Assembly: GCA_965220775.1 (NCBI GenBank)
Contig: OZ244845.1
Location: 1,116,001 to 1,180,000 of the forward strand
Direction: 5' to 3'
From: G963664835 sp965220775
GTDB lineage: Bacteria > Chloroflexota > UBA6077 > FW602-bin22 > JBCLEL01
DNA length: 64,000 nucleotides
Under the pieces are notes generated by a model. It saw only the letters and a list, made by a program, of their open reading frames with translations. It was not told the DNA's origin and ran no database searches. This document shows, one piece after another, positions 44,000-52,757 of the stretch (within the stretch, counting starts at the first letter, position 1; every line of letters starts with the position of its first letter). The position numbers were made by a program, and so were the translations under genes.

Positions 44000-45010
44000 A
44001 TGGAATACCGTAATCTTGGACGGACCGGCGTAAAGGTCAGCTCCCTTTGCCTGGGATGCATGACGTTTGGCAGCAAGACCGACCCGGCGGAATCTACCGA
44101 GATCATCGATCGGGCCATCGACGCCGGCATCAACTTCTTCGATACGGCCAACGTCTACGGCGACGGCGCCAGCGAGGAGATGACAGGCGAGGCTCTTGCA
44201 CGCAATGGGAAGCGCGACCGAATAGTTCTGGCTACCAAAGTTCACGGGCGCCTGGCTGGCAACGATCCCAACGCTGGGGGCAGCTCCCGCCGGCACATCA
44301 TCGAACAATGCGAGATTTCGCTGAAGAGGCTCCGGACCGATTGGATAGATCTTTATCAAATGCATCGACCGCAGCCGGACATCCCGATCGATGAGACGCT
44401 GAGGGCACTGGACGACCTGGTAAGGGCCGGCAAGGTGCGGTACATCGGATCCAGCACCTTTGCCGCCTGGCAAGTCGTCGAAGCACTCTGGGCATCCAAA
44501 GAGCTTGGCCTCAACCGATTCGTCAGCGAGCAGTCGCCCTATCACCTGCTCGACCGGAGGATCGAGCGAGAGCTGGTTCCCATGGCCAAGACCTACGGTC
44601 TGGCTATCATTCCCTGGTCGCCGCTGGCCAGCGGATTTCTGAGTGGGAAGTATCGTCGGGGCCAGGGCAAGCCGGAAGGCTCAAGATTGCAAGCGGGCTA
44701 TCAACCTCAGCGCACCGACCCTCTTTTTTCCGATGCCGGCTTCGACGTGCTTGACGGAGTGGTCCGTCTGGCTGAGGCGAAGGGGTGCACGCCAAGCCAG
44801 TTGGCGCTAGCCTGGTGCGGGCAACAGCCGGGCATCACCAGCCCGATCTTCGGCCCCCGGACCCTGGCGCAATACGAAGACAACATGGGCTGTCTAAACG
44901 TAACCGTAACCGCCGAAGACCGGGCAGTGCTTGACAACCTGGTCCCACCTGGCAGCATGGTGGCTCCATACTACGAGGCCGATTTCGGCCCGCATCCTTT
45001 CAGGTGGTGA
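44000..45010 (+). CDS. Aldo/keto reductase, first of three tandem paralogues
   Basis: NAD(P)H-dependent oxidoreductase of 336 residues, AKR fold. Catalytic tetrad candidates: Asp in FFDTANVYG, Tyr in the same motif, Lys in VLATKVHG, and His in LYQMHRPQ. The cofactor pocket has GITSPIFGPRTLAQYEDN. The FGRTGVKVS start and the sequence around it put it in the MocA/YghZ-like group. It is about 60% identical by eye to the next two genes. All three share the end GP-H-F/HRW and run in one direction, so they arose by duplication and likely act on related sugars or ketones. Confidence 0.93.
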   Translation: MEYRNLGRTGVKVSSLCLGCMTFGSKTDPAESTEIIDRAIDAGINFFDTANVYGDGASEEMTGEALARNGKRDRIVLATKVHGRLAGNDPNAGGSSRRHIIEQCEISLKRLRTDWIDLYQMHRPQPDIPIDETLRALDDLVRAGKVRYIGSSTFAAWQVVEALWASKELGLNRFVSEQSPYHLLDRRIERELVPMAKTYGLAIIPWSPLASGFLSGKYRRGQGKPEGSRLQAGYQPQRTDPLFSDAGFDVLDGVVRLAEAKGCTPSQLALAWCGQQPGITSPIFGPRTLAQYEDNMGCLNVTVTAEDRAVLDNLVPPGSMVAPYYEADFGPHPFRW

Positions 45011-45033
45011 CTAAAAAGGTGTCCCAAGCGAAC

Positions 45034-46044
45034 ATGGAGTACCGCAATTTTGGCCGGACGGGAGTCAAGGTCAGCCGATTGATACTGGGATCCGTGAATT
45101 TTGGCACGCGGACCGATGAAGCGGAGTCGTTTGACATGATCGACCATGCCATCGGCCGGGGGATCAACTTCATCGATACGTCAAACATGTATGGGCGCGG
45201 CGTCAGCGAGACGACGATAGGCAAGGCCCTGAAACGCAATGGGCAACGCGAACGAATTGTGTTGGCGACCAAGGTGCACTATCGGATCGATGACGACGAT
45301 CCGAATGCTCAAGGCAACAGCCGCCGGCATATCATCGATCAGTGCGACAAGTCGTTGAAGCGTCTTCAGACCGATTGGATCGACCTCTACCAGATACACC
45401 GGCCCCAATCGGAAGTCCCGATTGACGAAACCCTGCGGGCGCTGGACGACCTGGTTAGAGCCGGCAAAGTTCGCTACATAGGTTGCAGCACTTTCGCCGC
45501 ATGGCAAGTTGTCGAGTCGCTCTGGGCCGCGAAGGAGCTCGGCCTGAATCGCTTCGTCAGCGAGCAACCGCCGTATCATCTGCTGGACCGCCGGATCGAA
45601 CGCGAGTTGATTCCGGCCGCGGTTACTTACGACCTCGCCTTGATACCGTGGTCGCCCACGGCTTACGGATTCCTGACCGGCAGATATAAGCGGGATGAGG
45701 CAATTCCGGCCGATTCGAAGCTGGGCCGGGCGACCGTCAGTCATCTAATTAACTCGCTCTTCTCCGACGCGAGCTTCGATGTGTTGGATACCGTGACGCG
45801 TATAGCCGGAGAGAAGGGCTGCACTCCAAGCCAGCTAGCGATCGCCTGGTGCATGCAGCAACCGCACGTCACCAGCCCGATAATCGGTCCCAGAACAATG
45901 TCCCAGCTCGACGACAACCTGGGAGCGCTGGACGTGGTCGTAACTGACGAAGATCGGGCCGCGTTAGACCAGGTAGCACCTCCGGGCGGGTTTTCGGCTC
46001 CATTCTACGAGGCTGACTTCGGACCGCACCCGCACAGATGGTGA
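45034..46044 (+). CDS. Aldo/keto reductase, second paralogue
   Basis: A 336-residue AKR. The tetrad is present: FIDTSNMYG (Asp, Tyr), LATKVHYR (Lys), LYQIHRPQ (His). The ATG at 45034 aligns with the start of the first paralogue; an in-frame GTG at 45004 overlaps the upstream stop and may still serve as a coupled start. Differences from the first copy cluster near 215-240 (substrate loop), suggesting a changed substrate. Twenty bases separate it from the third copy. Confidence 0.93.
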   Translation: MEYRNFGRTGVKVSRLILGSVNFGTRTDEAESFDMIDHAIGRGINFIDTSNMYGRGVSETTIGKALKRNGQRERIVLATKVHYRIDDDDPNAQGNSRRHIIDQCDKSLKRLQTDWIDLYQIHRPQSEVPIDETLRALDDLVRAGKVRYIGCSTFAAWQVVESLWAAKELGLNRFVSEQPPYHLLDRRIERELIPAAVTYDLALIPWSPTAYGFLTGRYKRDEAIPADSKLGRATVSHLINSLFSDASFDVLDTVTRIAGEKGCTPSQLAIAWCMQQPHVTSPIIGPRTMSQLDDNLGALDVVVTDEDRAALDQVAPPGGFSAPFYEADFGPHPHRW

Positions 46045-46063
46045 GAAAGGCACGGACATACAT

Positions 46064-47086
46064 ATGAACTATCGCAATCTCGGACGCACGGGCGTAAAGG
46101 TCAGCCCTATCTGCCTGGGTAACTTGATGTTTGGCGAGAAGCCGCACGAGCAGGCGGAGGAAGCGCGGATCTTGGAACGGGGCCTCGACGCCGGCATCAA
46201 CTTCCTCGATACCGCTAACAGCTACGCTCGCGGGGGATGTGAGCGTCGAATCGGTGAGGCGCTCAAGCGTATCGGCGGGCGGGACCGGATTGTCCTGGCC
46301 AGCAAAGTGCACGGCGCGATGGCCGATGACGATCCCAACGCCCGGGGCAATAGCCGCCGGCACATCATCGAACAGTGTGACGCATCTTTGAGGCGGTTAC
46401 AGACCGACTGGATAGATCTCTATCAGCTCCATCGGCCCCAGACCGATATCCCGATAGACGAAACGCTGCGGGCGTTGGACGATCTGGTCCGCGCCGGCAA
46501 GGTTCGTTACCTCGGCACCAGCTCGTTCCCCGCCTGGCATATCGTCGAGTCTTTCTGGGCGTCCAAGGAGCTTGGTCTTAACCGATTCGTATGTGAGCAA
46601 CCGCTCTACCACGTACTCGACCGGCGGATCGAGCGCGAGATAGTGCCAATGGCCCTGACCTACGGCGTTGCCGTTATTCCTTTCTCGCCGCTCGCCGGCG
46701 GTTTCCTAACCGGCAAGTACCGTCGCGACCGGCCCTGGCCGGAAGACGGCCGGTTCGCTCGCATAGCTCGTATGACCGGCTCCCAAAGCCACCGGGCCCG
46801 GTTCGCCGACGCGGAATACGCGGCGGTCGAGACGCTCGACGAGATCGCTAAGGAGAAGGGTTGTACGACAAGCCAGTTGGCCCTGGCTTGGAACGTACAG
46901 CAGCCGGCGATTACCAGCCCGATTATCGGCCCGCGTACGGTAGAACAGCTGGACGACAACCTCGGCGCGCTGGACGTGGAGGTCTCGGACGAGGACAGGG
47001 CGCGGATCGATCAAGTTGCTCCACCGGGCCGGCAAATCGTTCAGAAGCCGGATCGCGGTTTCGGCCCCCATCAATTCAGGTGGTGA
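46064..47086 (+). CDS. Aldo/keto reductase, third paralogue
   Basis: A 340-residue AKR. The Asp and usual Tyr fall in FLDTANSYARG, the Lys in LASKVHG, the His in LYQLHRPQ, and the cofactor site in ITSPIIGPRTVEQLDDN. The loop after KYRRDRPWPEDGRFARI is longer and more basic than in the other two, again near the active site. Its stop overlaps the GTG start of the esterase-fold gene, which ties that gene to the same transcript. Confidence 0.93.
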   Translation: MNYRNLGRTGVKVSPICLGNLMFGEKPHEQAEEARILERGLDAGINFLDTANSYARGGCERRIGEALKRIGGRDRIVLASKVHGAMADDDPNARGNSRRHIIEQCDASLRRLQTDWIDLYQLHRPQTDIPIDETLRALDDLVRAGKVRYLGTSSFPAWHIVESFWASKELGLNRFVCEQPLYHVLDRRIEREIVPMALTYGVAVIPFSPLAGGFLTGKYRRDRPWPEDGRFARIARMTGSQSHRARFADAEYAAVETLDEIAKEKGCTTSQLALAWNVQQPAITSPIIGPRTVEQLDDNLGALDVEVSDEDRARIDQVAPPGRQIVQKPDRGFGPHQFRW

Positions 47087-47994
47087 GCCAGGCTTCAACG
47101 CCGGAAGAGAGCGCCTACGCGCCGGCGGTTTCGCAACCGGAAGACTTCGAAGGATTCTGGCGCGACGCTATGTCCGAGTTGGCCGCCATTCCGGTTGCGC
47201 CGGAGATCGAAGCTATTCCCCTGCGGGGTACCGACTTCTCGGCAACATACGGGGTTCGGCTCACCAGCATTGGTCCCTATCGCATCTTCTGCTACTACAG
47301 CGTTCCCCACGGCGGCGGCCCCTATCCGGCAATTGTTCACTGCCCTGGTTACGCCTCGGTGGTGCCAGTACCGTCCTACGAGGAACGCCGCTCGTTCGTC
47401 TGTCTGTCCGTCTGCGCACGTGGGCAGAGACTGTCCGACAAGCCATTCGCGGCCGCCTTTCCCGGCCTGCTGACCGTGGGAATCGAGGAACCTGCCACCT
47501 ATATCTATCGAGGCGTCGTCGCAGATACTTGCCGGGCTATAGATTTCCTGCTGGACAGGCCGGAGGTAGATCAGCACAAGATCGCAGTGATCGGAGGCGA
47601 TACAGCAATTGCGGCGGCAGCTATGCGTCCGGCCCTATCGTTCTTGGTGGCATCTGCGCCCATTTTTTATGACCCATTTGCCCGATCCGGTGCCACCGAC
47701 GAGTATCCATTGGAGGAAATCAACGATTACAAGCGAGTCTTCCCTGATCGGGCAGCCGAGATGGCCGGGACGCTTGCATATTTCGATTCCCTGTTCTTCG
47801 CTCCCATGGTGAAGGCGGAGACCCTTCTGAACTGCCAGCCGGCTGGGGGCATCTTCGACCTTAACAGGGCCACGCCGTTGGCGGATGCGCTCACCGGTCC
47901 GAAGACCGTCTATCAACAGACCGGCTACGGGCTGCGCGACTTCGAGGCGACCGAGAGCTGGCTGCACAAACGATTGCTAAGCGGCCGGCGTTAA
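47083..47994 (+). CDS. Acetylxylan-esterase-like alpha/beta hydrolase without the usual serine
   Basis: About 303 residues. The start (FEGFWRDAMSELAAIPVAPEIE), the CYYSVPHGGGPYPAIVHCPGYA stretch and RGVVADTCRAIDFLLDRPEVD are typical of the AXE1/cephalosporin deacetylase family. At the nucleophile elbow, where the family has G-G-S-Q-G-G, this protein reads VIGGDTAIAAA, so serine is replaced by aspartate and the glycines are lost. A catalytic His near the C-terminus is also not evident. It may be a non-catalytic relative or use another mechanism. GTG starts at 47080 and 47083 both overlap the preceding stop; the second is used here. Co-transcribed with the AKR genes. Confidence 0.75.
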   Translation: MSQASTPEESAYAPAVSQPEDFEGFWRDAMSELAAIPVAPEIEAIPLRGTDFSATYGVRLTSIGPYRIFCYYSVPHGGGPYPAIVHCPGYASVVPVPSYEERRSFVCLSVCARGQRLSDKPFAAAFPGLLTVGIEEPATYIYRGVVADTCRAIDFLLDRPEVDQHKIAVIGGDTAIAAAAMRPALSFLVASAPIFYDPFARSGATDEYPLEEINDYKRVFPDRAAEMAGTLAYFDSLFFAPMVKAETLLNCQPAGGIFDLNRATPLADALTGPKTVYQQTGYGLRDFEATESWLHKRLLSGRR

Positions 47995-48067
47995 ACCTAT
48001 ACTAATCGCCTCCGTATACCTATACTCAAAGAATGAATAGCCCTATTTCGCTGGATTGAGAGGCATA

Positions 48068-49066
48068 GTGCAACCGCTAATCGACAGCTTCGGCCGCAGT
48101 ATAGAGAGTCTGCGCATATCGATCACCGATCGTTGCAACTTCCGGTGCGTGTACTGTATGCCGCCGGAGGGTTTGCCGTGGCTGCCTTCGGAGAAGGTGC
48201 TGAGCGTCGATGAATTGGTCCGTCTTGCAGCTATCGCCGTGCGTAAGGGCGTAAAGGAGATCCGGCTGACTGGAGGCGAGCCAACCATCCGTCCGGACCT
48301 GCCGGAAATCATCGCCGGAATAGCCGCTTTGCAAGCTTGCGGTTTGAAAAGCCTCAGCCTGACGACCAATGGCTTCAACATGACAAAGATTGCCGGGAAA
48401 TTGGCGAAGGCCGGCCTCACTCGAATCAATGTGAGTCTCGATAGCCTCTCGCGTGAGAAATTCCACCGCATAACTCGCCGCGACTGCCTCGACAAGGTGT
48501 TGGCCGGACTGGAAGAGCTGGAGAAGCACCCAAGTATCAGTCCGATCAAGGTCAATGCGGTGGCGATGCGGAACTTTACCGAAGAAGAGGTCCTCGATTT
48601 TGCCCGGCTAGCCCGGACCAAGCCCTACGTGATGCGCTTCATCGAGTTCATGCCGCTAGATGCCGATGGAAGCTGGCGTCGGGAGCAGGTCCTGAGCGGG
48701 CGCGAGATCTTCAAGATGATAGACGCGGTCTATCCGCTGGAGCCGGTCGAGAGCGATCCGAGCTCGACTTCGCGCCGCTATCGGTTCGTGGACGGCAAAG
48801 GCGACGTCGGATTTATCAATCCGGTGAGCCAGCCGTTCTGCGCGACCTGCGATAGGATCCGCTTCACCGCCGACGGGCAGGTGCGTACCTGTCTATTCTC
48901 CATAGAGGAGACTGATCTGCGCACCCCTATGCGCGCCGGCGCGACCGACGACGAGCTAGGCCTCGTATTGCAGGGCGCAGTCGATCACAAGGAGTTGAAG
49001 CACAAGATCAACGAGGGTCAGGCGTTCCAGCGAGCCTCACGGAGCATGTCGCAGATTGGCGGCTAG
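48068..49066 (+). CDS. moaA: GTP 3',8-cyclase MoaA
   Basis: First step of molybdenum cofactor synthesis: radical SAM rearrangement of GTP. The 332-residue protein has the radical-SAM cluster CNFRCVYC (Cys23, 27, 30), the SAM-binding LTGGEPTIRPDL, the second 4Fe-4S site CATCDRIRFTADGQVRTC, and ends in Gly-Gly, which is needed for activity in this family. The GTG at 48068 suits the usual N-terminus; a TTG at 48056 is an alternative. No other moa gene is in the window. Confidence 0.96.
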   Translation: MQPLIDSFGRSIESLRISITDRCNFRCVYCMPPEGLPWLPSEKVLSVDELVRLAAIAVRKGVKEIRLTGGEPTIRPDLPEIIAGIAALQACGLKSLSLTTNGFNMTKIAGKLAKAGLTRINVSLDSLSREKFHRITRRDCLDKVLAGLEELEKHPSISPIKVNAVAMRNFTEEEVLDFARLARTKPYVMRFIEFMPLDADGSWRREQVLSGREIFKMIDAVYPLEPVESDPSSTSRRYRFVDGKGDVGFINPVSQPFCATCDRIRFTADGQVRTCLFSIEETDLRTPMRAGATDDELGLVLQGAVDHKELKHKINEGQAFQRASRSMSQIGG

Positions 49067-49204
49067 CGCCGGCCGACTAGTTACTTCCGTGCAAGCGCTC
49101 CGATATCTATCAAGGTAGGGCTCCGGTTTACCTCAGCAGTGACCACCGAGAATCCATTAACTAAAGACTCTATTCCTCTTCGAGGCACCATAGAGATAGG
49201 AAGA

Positions 49205-49621
49205 CTATTCTTGCTGTTCAAGAATCCGGAGGAAAGTTGCCGCGTCGATAATTAGCGTTCCCTTGTATTCATTTAGTACCAGCAGATCCTTGTCCTCGGT
49301 GACTAGGTAGTCTGCTTGGGCGATCTCCGCGGTGGCGAGAAACTTGTCGTCTTTGACATCGCGCGAGACGGTAGGGATATTTGGAATATCTACGAACTCG
49401 GATTGTCCTAGGATATCGATGACCCGAGCTACGTCCATATCGCGCAGGGTGCGAAATTTTTGGGTGAGTTCGGGACGGGAGAGAACTTCGAGTATTTCCG
49501 TGACAACTGGTTTCGATACAAACAGACGGTAGTCGTGGGCAAAGACTAGCTTTCCCCATCTGCCATGCGGGTTGATCAGGCTTCGAACGAAGACGACCGT
49601 GTCAAGTACAATTCTATACAC
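49205..49621 (-). CDS. PIN-domain toxin
   Basis: A 138-residue PIN protein of the putative-toxin group. The first acidic residue is in RIVLDTVVFVRSL; later ones are in DVKDDKFLATAEI and LVTEDKDLLVL. It overlaps the upstream antitoxin by eight bases. Predicted RNase. Resembles the 37788 PIN protein in group but pairs with a different antitoxin fold. Confidence 0.9.
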   Translation of the reverse strand: MYRIVLDTVVFVRSLINPHGRWGKLVFAHDYRLFVSKPVVTEILEVLSRPELTQKFRTLRDMDVARVIDILGQSEFVDIPNIPTVSRDVKDDKFLATAEIAQADYLVTEDKDLLVLNEYKGTLIIDAATFLRILEQQE

Positions 49622-49919
49622 GACGTTTGTTGTGTACAGCGTCGACCGCCTCTTCGATGGTCGCGTTTACCTCCTCATCGCTGTATTGGGCTGCTTCTTC
49701 TCGAACCGGAGTGAAGGTTTCGTAAAGCTCCGCGAACCATGCCGAGCCTTTGACGGTCTGTGCAAGACGTGAAGGCCTTAGTCGCAGCTCATCCCCTGCC
49801 ACGGTAATTTGGAGCAGACTGTCTTGGGTTATGCCAAGTCTTTTGCGAAACTCCGCCGGAATCGTAATTTGGCCCCCTCTGAGCTGCCGGACGATCTTAG
49901 TACTACTCTTTAATTCCAT
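49614..49919 (-). CDS. AbrB/SpoVT-type antitoxin
   Basis: A 101-residue protein. Residues 10-50 form the swapped-hairpin AbrB domain (LRGGQITIPAEFRKRLGITQDSLLQITVAGDELRL). The C-terminal half (QYSDEEVNATIEEAVDAVH) is the likely toxin-binding tail. It precedes and overlaps the PIN toxin gene. TATACAAAAGTATGC around 49966 on the plus strand is part of an AT-rich promoter region. Confidence 0.9.
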   Translation of the reverse strand: MELKSSTKIVRQLRGGQITIPAEFRKRLGITQDSLLQITVAGDELRLRPSRLAQTVKGSAWFAELYETFTPVREEAAQYSDEEVNATIEEAVDAVHNKRRV

Positions 49920-50040
49920 AGTGCGCCGAATTCCTCGTGAATTACAAAATTACACATTTAGTATTATACAAAAGTATGCTCAGTGTGAAAAGAATCGGAC
50001 AATATCCGCGGTCCCGGCGGCGCTTGGCGTCCTGAACTCA

Positions 50041-50394
50041 CTACTGTGGATGATCATGGCTTGGCAGACGCGTGTCCTGCCGGGACGAGCCCGGATCGCC
50101 GGTCGCGCCGAGCCTATCGCGGTACTTCTCCAAGACTTGATCCAACGCCTTTTCCAAGTCGACGCCGGTGGCGTTGGCGAGGCAGATGAGAGCGAACAGT
50201 GTGTCTCCCAATTCGTCCGCCCATTCGGCTGTGGGCTGGAACTCGGTCCGGCCGTAGTCGGTCTCTTTCAATATCGCTTTGGCCGCCTCGCCAACCTCCG
50301 AGACGAGGTCGAGCAGCCGGGACTCCAGCGGCATTTCCATCCCGTTGGCTTCTACGAAGCGGGCGACCCTTCTTTGCATGTCTGACGAATTCAT
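50041..50394 (-). CDS. MazG-like nucleotide pyrophosphohydrolase
   Basis: A 117-residue all-alpha NTP pyrophosphatase. The metal motif is visible: LVSEVGEAAKAI (E-x-x-E) and, about 25 residues later, WADELGDTLFAL (E-x-x-D). A proline- and arginine-rich tail of about 20 residues follows. Family members clear non-canonical or excess nucleotides. Single-domain size, like MazG-like and iMazG proteins. It lies 52 bases after the zincin-like gene in the same direction. Confidence 0.87.
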   Translation of the reverse strand: MNSSDMQRRVARFVEANGMEMPLESRLLDLVSEVGEAAKAILKETDYGRTEFQPTAEWADELGDTLFALICLANATGVDLEKALDQVLEKYRDRLGATGDPGSSRQDTRLPSHDHPQ

Positions 50395-50446
50395 CGGTAC
50401 ATTACCTCGCTAAGAGCAACGAAGTGCCGAGAGGCCTGCCGCACGT

Positions 50447-50953
50447 TTATGCCGCCGGCTCGTCGAAGAATCCCTCGTAGAAGCGCCTGACGTATGGCGG
50501 CAGTAGGCGCAGGTCTCCCATGACGCCGCTGGCCAGGCCGGCGAAAATCTCCCAGTCGGCTCCAAGTCCAACGTACATTCCCATCCACCAGCCGGTTGGG
50601 CTGTTCTCGTCCCGCTGGTTCCGCAGTCCGTATACGTAGTGGTTGGCCAGTTCGGTCGCCCGGCGGTAACGTGGGTCTGTCTCCTCGCTGAGCTTTACGC
50701 AGGCGACCATCAGTTCGGCCGCGGTTGTTCCGACCAGCCGGCGCTCTTGCCACCAGGCATGGGCCAGCTCGTGGATCGCCGCTTCTTCCTGGACTGTGAG
50801 GAGTTCGACCAGCTTTCTGCCGGGCCACCAGGCGCCGCCGCCTCTCGTGCTGTAACTGTCGCGGACTACAACCTCAACTCCGTAGTCCTGGAGCCAACGC
50901 CAGGCGGTAGGTTGTATTGGCAGCGCCGGCAGGTTTGGGTGCAGCTTGATCAA
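50447..50953 (-). CDS. Putative zinc metallopeptidase-like protein (HExxH)
   Basis: A 168-residue protein, not assigned to a family. It carries HELAHAWW at about residues 61-68, the HExxH zincin motif, followed by TDPRYRRATELANHYVYG where a third ligand (Glu or His) may lie. A trio of aromatic and glycine patches (GWWMGMYVGLGADWEIFAGLASG) follows. No signal peptide or membrane segment. It may be a small cytoplasmic peptidase or a non-secreted regulator; motif-only evidence. Probably in an operon with the MazG-like gene. Confidence 0.7.
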   Translation of the reverse strand: MIKLHPNLPALPIQPTAWRWLQDYGVEVVVRDSYSTRGGGAWWPGRKLVELLTVQEEAAIHELAHAWWQERRLVGTTAAELMVACVKLSEETDPRYRRATELANHYVYGLRNQRDENSPTGWWMGMYVGLGADWEIFAGLASGVMGDLRLLPPYVRRFYEGFFDEPAA

Positions 50954-51214
50954 TATGACTCCCTCCGATCTATGGATCGTACAGATTATGCCACAGGGAT
51001 TGGCGCTTGTTCGGCCGAGCCCGTGGAAGACATGGTTTCCGGTCGCGCCAGACGCCGCCGGCCGAATAGTGGCGGATAGCCGAAGAGTCGCAGACCTACA
51101 AAGGCGCTCGGGATCGGGGAGATTGATCGCGTATGATAGTCGTCGGCGTTATCTAGAATCGTCGATCTGCTGCGGGAGGCCGCAATTGAACGCATCTAGT
51201 TGCTCGTCTGGCTG

Positions 51215-51700
51215 ATGGAACCCGCCAAACCCCAGTCGCACAGGCCGGTCTTCTACGTAATGGTGGGACCTCCCGGTAGCGGAAAATCCTCATACATCCG
51301 CAAGTATCTGCCCGAAGCGCTACGCATTTCGCTCGACGATCTGCGCCTTATGCTGTCCGGCCGCCCGTTCGATTTCCGCTACGAGCGGATAGTCGCCGAG
51401 GTAGGCGAGGAGCTCATGCGCGTCTCGCTATCTCGGTTGAGAGAGTGGCGCAGAGGTTGCGTGTACGATGCGACGAACGTGACGCGCGAAGTGCGGTTGC
51501 GCAGCTTGGCAATCGCCCAGGAATTCGATTTGCCGGCCGTGGCGATCTTCACGGATACACCGATGGAGGTTGCGCTTGCGCGAAACCGCCGGCGCCGGCG
51601 CAAAGTGCCGGAGGAGGTAATAGAGCGATTTTATCGACTTCTCGAGCCGCCGAGCATCGACGAAGGCTTCGAGGAGGTGGTGGTAGTTCGTGATTGGTGA
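51215..51700 (+). CDS. P-loop kinase of the polynucleotide-kinase type
   Basis: About 161 residues. Walker A GPPGSGKSS is near residue 18, then ISLDDLRLMLSG, and YDATNVTREVRLRSL, a motif typical of AAA_33 / polynucleotide 5'-kinase-like proteins. The lid has RNRRRRRKVPEEVIERFYRLL. ATP-dependent phosphorylation of a nucleic acid or small molecule is likely. The ATG at 51215 is used; an in-frame TTG at 51200 is possible. A second copy of its last 32 codons exists at 52252-52353. Confidence 0.83.
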   Translation: MEPAKPQSHRPVFYVMVGPPGSGKSSYIRKYLPEALRISLDDLRLMLSGRPFDFRYERIVAEVGEELMRVSLSRLREWRRGCVYDATNVTREVRLRSLAIAQEFDLPAVAIFTDTPMEVALARNRRRRRKVPEEVIERFYRLLEPPSIDEGFEEVVVVRDW

Positions 51701-51842
51701 GTCTTCGATCATCGTACCATCAGCCCTGCCAGGCACTGGCAAATGGCGAAGTTCCGGGCGGCAGCAGGCCGGGGTGAATACGAGTGCGGCCACTCCGGGC
51801 ACGTGACGGGACCGTTTCACTGGGTTTGCAAGGGATCGCGCA

Positions 51843-52250
51843 TTGCCAACTAGAGCCCTGTCCATAGCTGTGTCCGTAGGTCTGTCCATAGGGGCTGTGG
51901 TGGGCGTATGCCTCTCGGCGGCCCTCAGTGTCCTTTTCGTTGCTGTACCACTGCTGTCTCGACCAGACGATTTGCCCACGGGTGCCGCTCTCGCCTCGAT
52001 TGGATTGGTTGGAGTCGCAGCGGGCAGCATGATCATCTGGAGTGATCGACACAAGGGCCGTCGGGGCTGGGTTGGCCTTGCACTGTCCTTGCTCTATCTG
52101 GGGGCATCCGTCGCTCCACCGATCGCCCTGGTAACTCTACATTGGTATGGACCAGTTGCGCTGGGTCTTGTCTCGCTCGCGTTATTGAATATCCTAATAA
52201 ACGTCGCAAGAAATATCCTAAGACGTAGGCGCGAGGGATCGCCGGTCTAA
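51843..52250 (+). CDS. Small membrane protein, unknown
   Basis: About 135 residues with four hydrophobic segments (about 5-35, 45-65, 75-100, 103-122) and a basic tail (RRRREGSPV). No motif is recognised. The start used is a TTG, with no strong ribosome binding site, so the N-terminus is uncertain. It lies between the full P-loop kinase gene and the duplicated tail of that gene, so it was likely brought in or rearranged with that duplication. Confidence 0.55.
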   Translation: MPTRALSIAVSVGLSIGAVVGVCLSAALSVLFVAVPLLSRPDDLPTGAALASIGLVGVAAGSMIIWSDRHKGRRGWVGLALSLLYLGASVAPPIALVTLHWYGPVALGLVSLALLNILINVARNILRRRREGSPV

Positions 52251-52251
52251 T

Positions 52252-52353
52252 GTCAAGGTGCCGGAGGACGTAATCGAGCGGTTTTACCGGCAGCTTCAGC
52301 CGCCCAGCATCGACGAGGGCTTCGAGGAGGTGGTGATCGTCCGGGATTGGTAA
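52252..52353 (+). pseudogene. Orphan 3' fragment of a P-loop kinase gene
   Basis: These bases encode 33 residues ending VVIVRDW and a stop, matching the last 33 residues of the kinase at 51215-51700 with about four or five amino-acid changes, and the match continues about ten bases past the stop. Most DNA differences are at third codon positions. It is therefore the tail of a diverged functional relative and not a fresh copy. No start codon or P-loop is present. Confidence 0.85.
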
Positions 52354-52377
52354 GTCTTGGATCGATTAGGGCAAGTG

Positions 52378-52722
52378 TTACATGTCAAAAGCCAGCCGGA
52401 CGATATTGACGGCGCCTGCCAGGAACATCAACCCAACGCCAGTGCCCACCGCCATCAACATCCGGGCGACCACGCGCTCGCGCAGGTACAGGTAGGCGGC
52501 GAGTGCCGTGTTCAAAACCAGCAAGAGGGCCGCGAACCCGGGCAACAGGAATAGTTGCTCCTTTTCGCCGAAGCGGTCGACGGTACCGTCGGTACTGAAG
52601 TGAAGCGGCACCATCCCCGGGAGGGTGTCGTAGTACCACCAAACGTAGCCCAATCCGGCGGCGATCGCTAGAAAACCGAGCGTCAGCAGAAGCATCGCCC
52701 CGCGGTCGCCCCAAAGTGTCAA
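52378..52722 (-). CDS. Small membrane protein with DUF1648-like domain
   Basis: About 114 residues. After a short lead come a membrane segment (MLLLTLGFLAIAAGLGYVWWYY), the motif LPGMVPLHFSTDGTVDRFGEKEQLFLLPGF characteristic of DUF1648, and two more membrane segments. The start is uncertain (TTG 52722 or ATG 52695). It follows ilvE on the same strand with 35 bases or so between them. Function unknown; DUF1648 occurs in proteins near envelope stress and lantibiotic genes. Confidence 0.7.
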   Translation of the reverse strand: MTLWGDRGAMLLLTLGFLAIAAGLGYVWWYYDTLPGMVPLHFSTDGTVDRFGEKEQLFLLPGFAALLLVLNTALAAYLYLRERVVARMLMAVGTGVGLMFLAGAVNIVRLAFDM

Positions 52723-52757
52723 GGAGTAAGATCCAATCGGCCGATAAGCTTGAGCGC

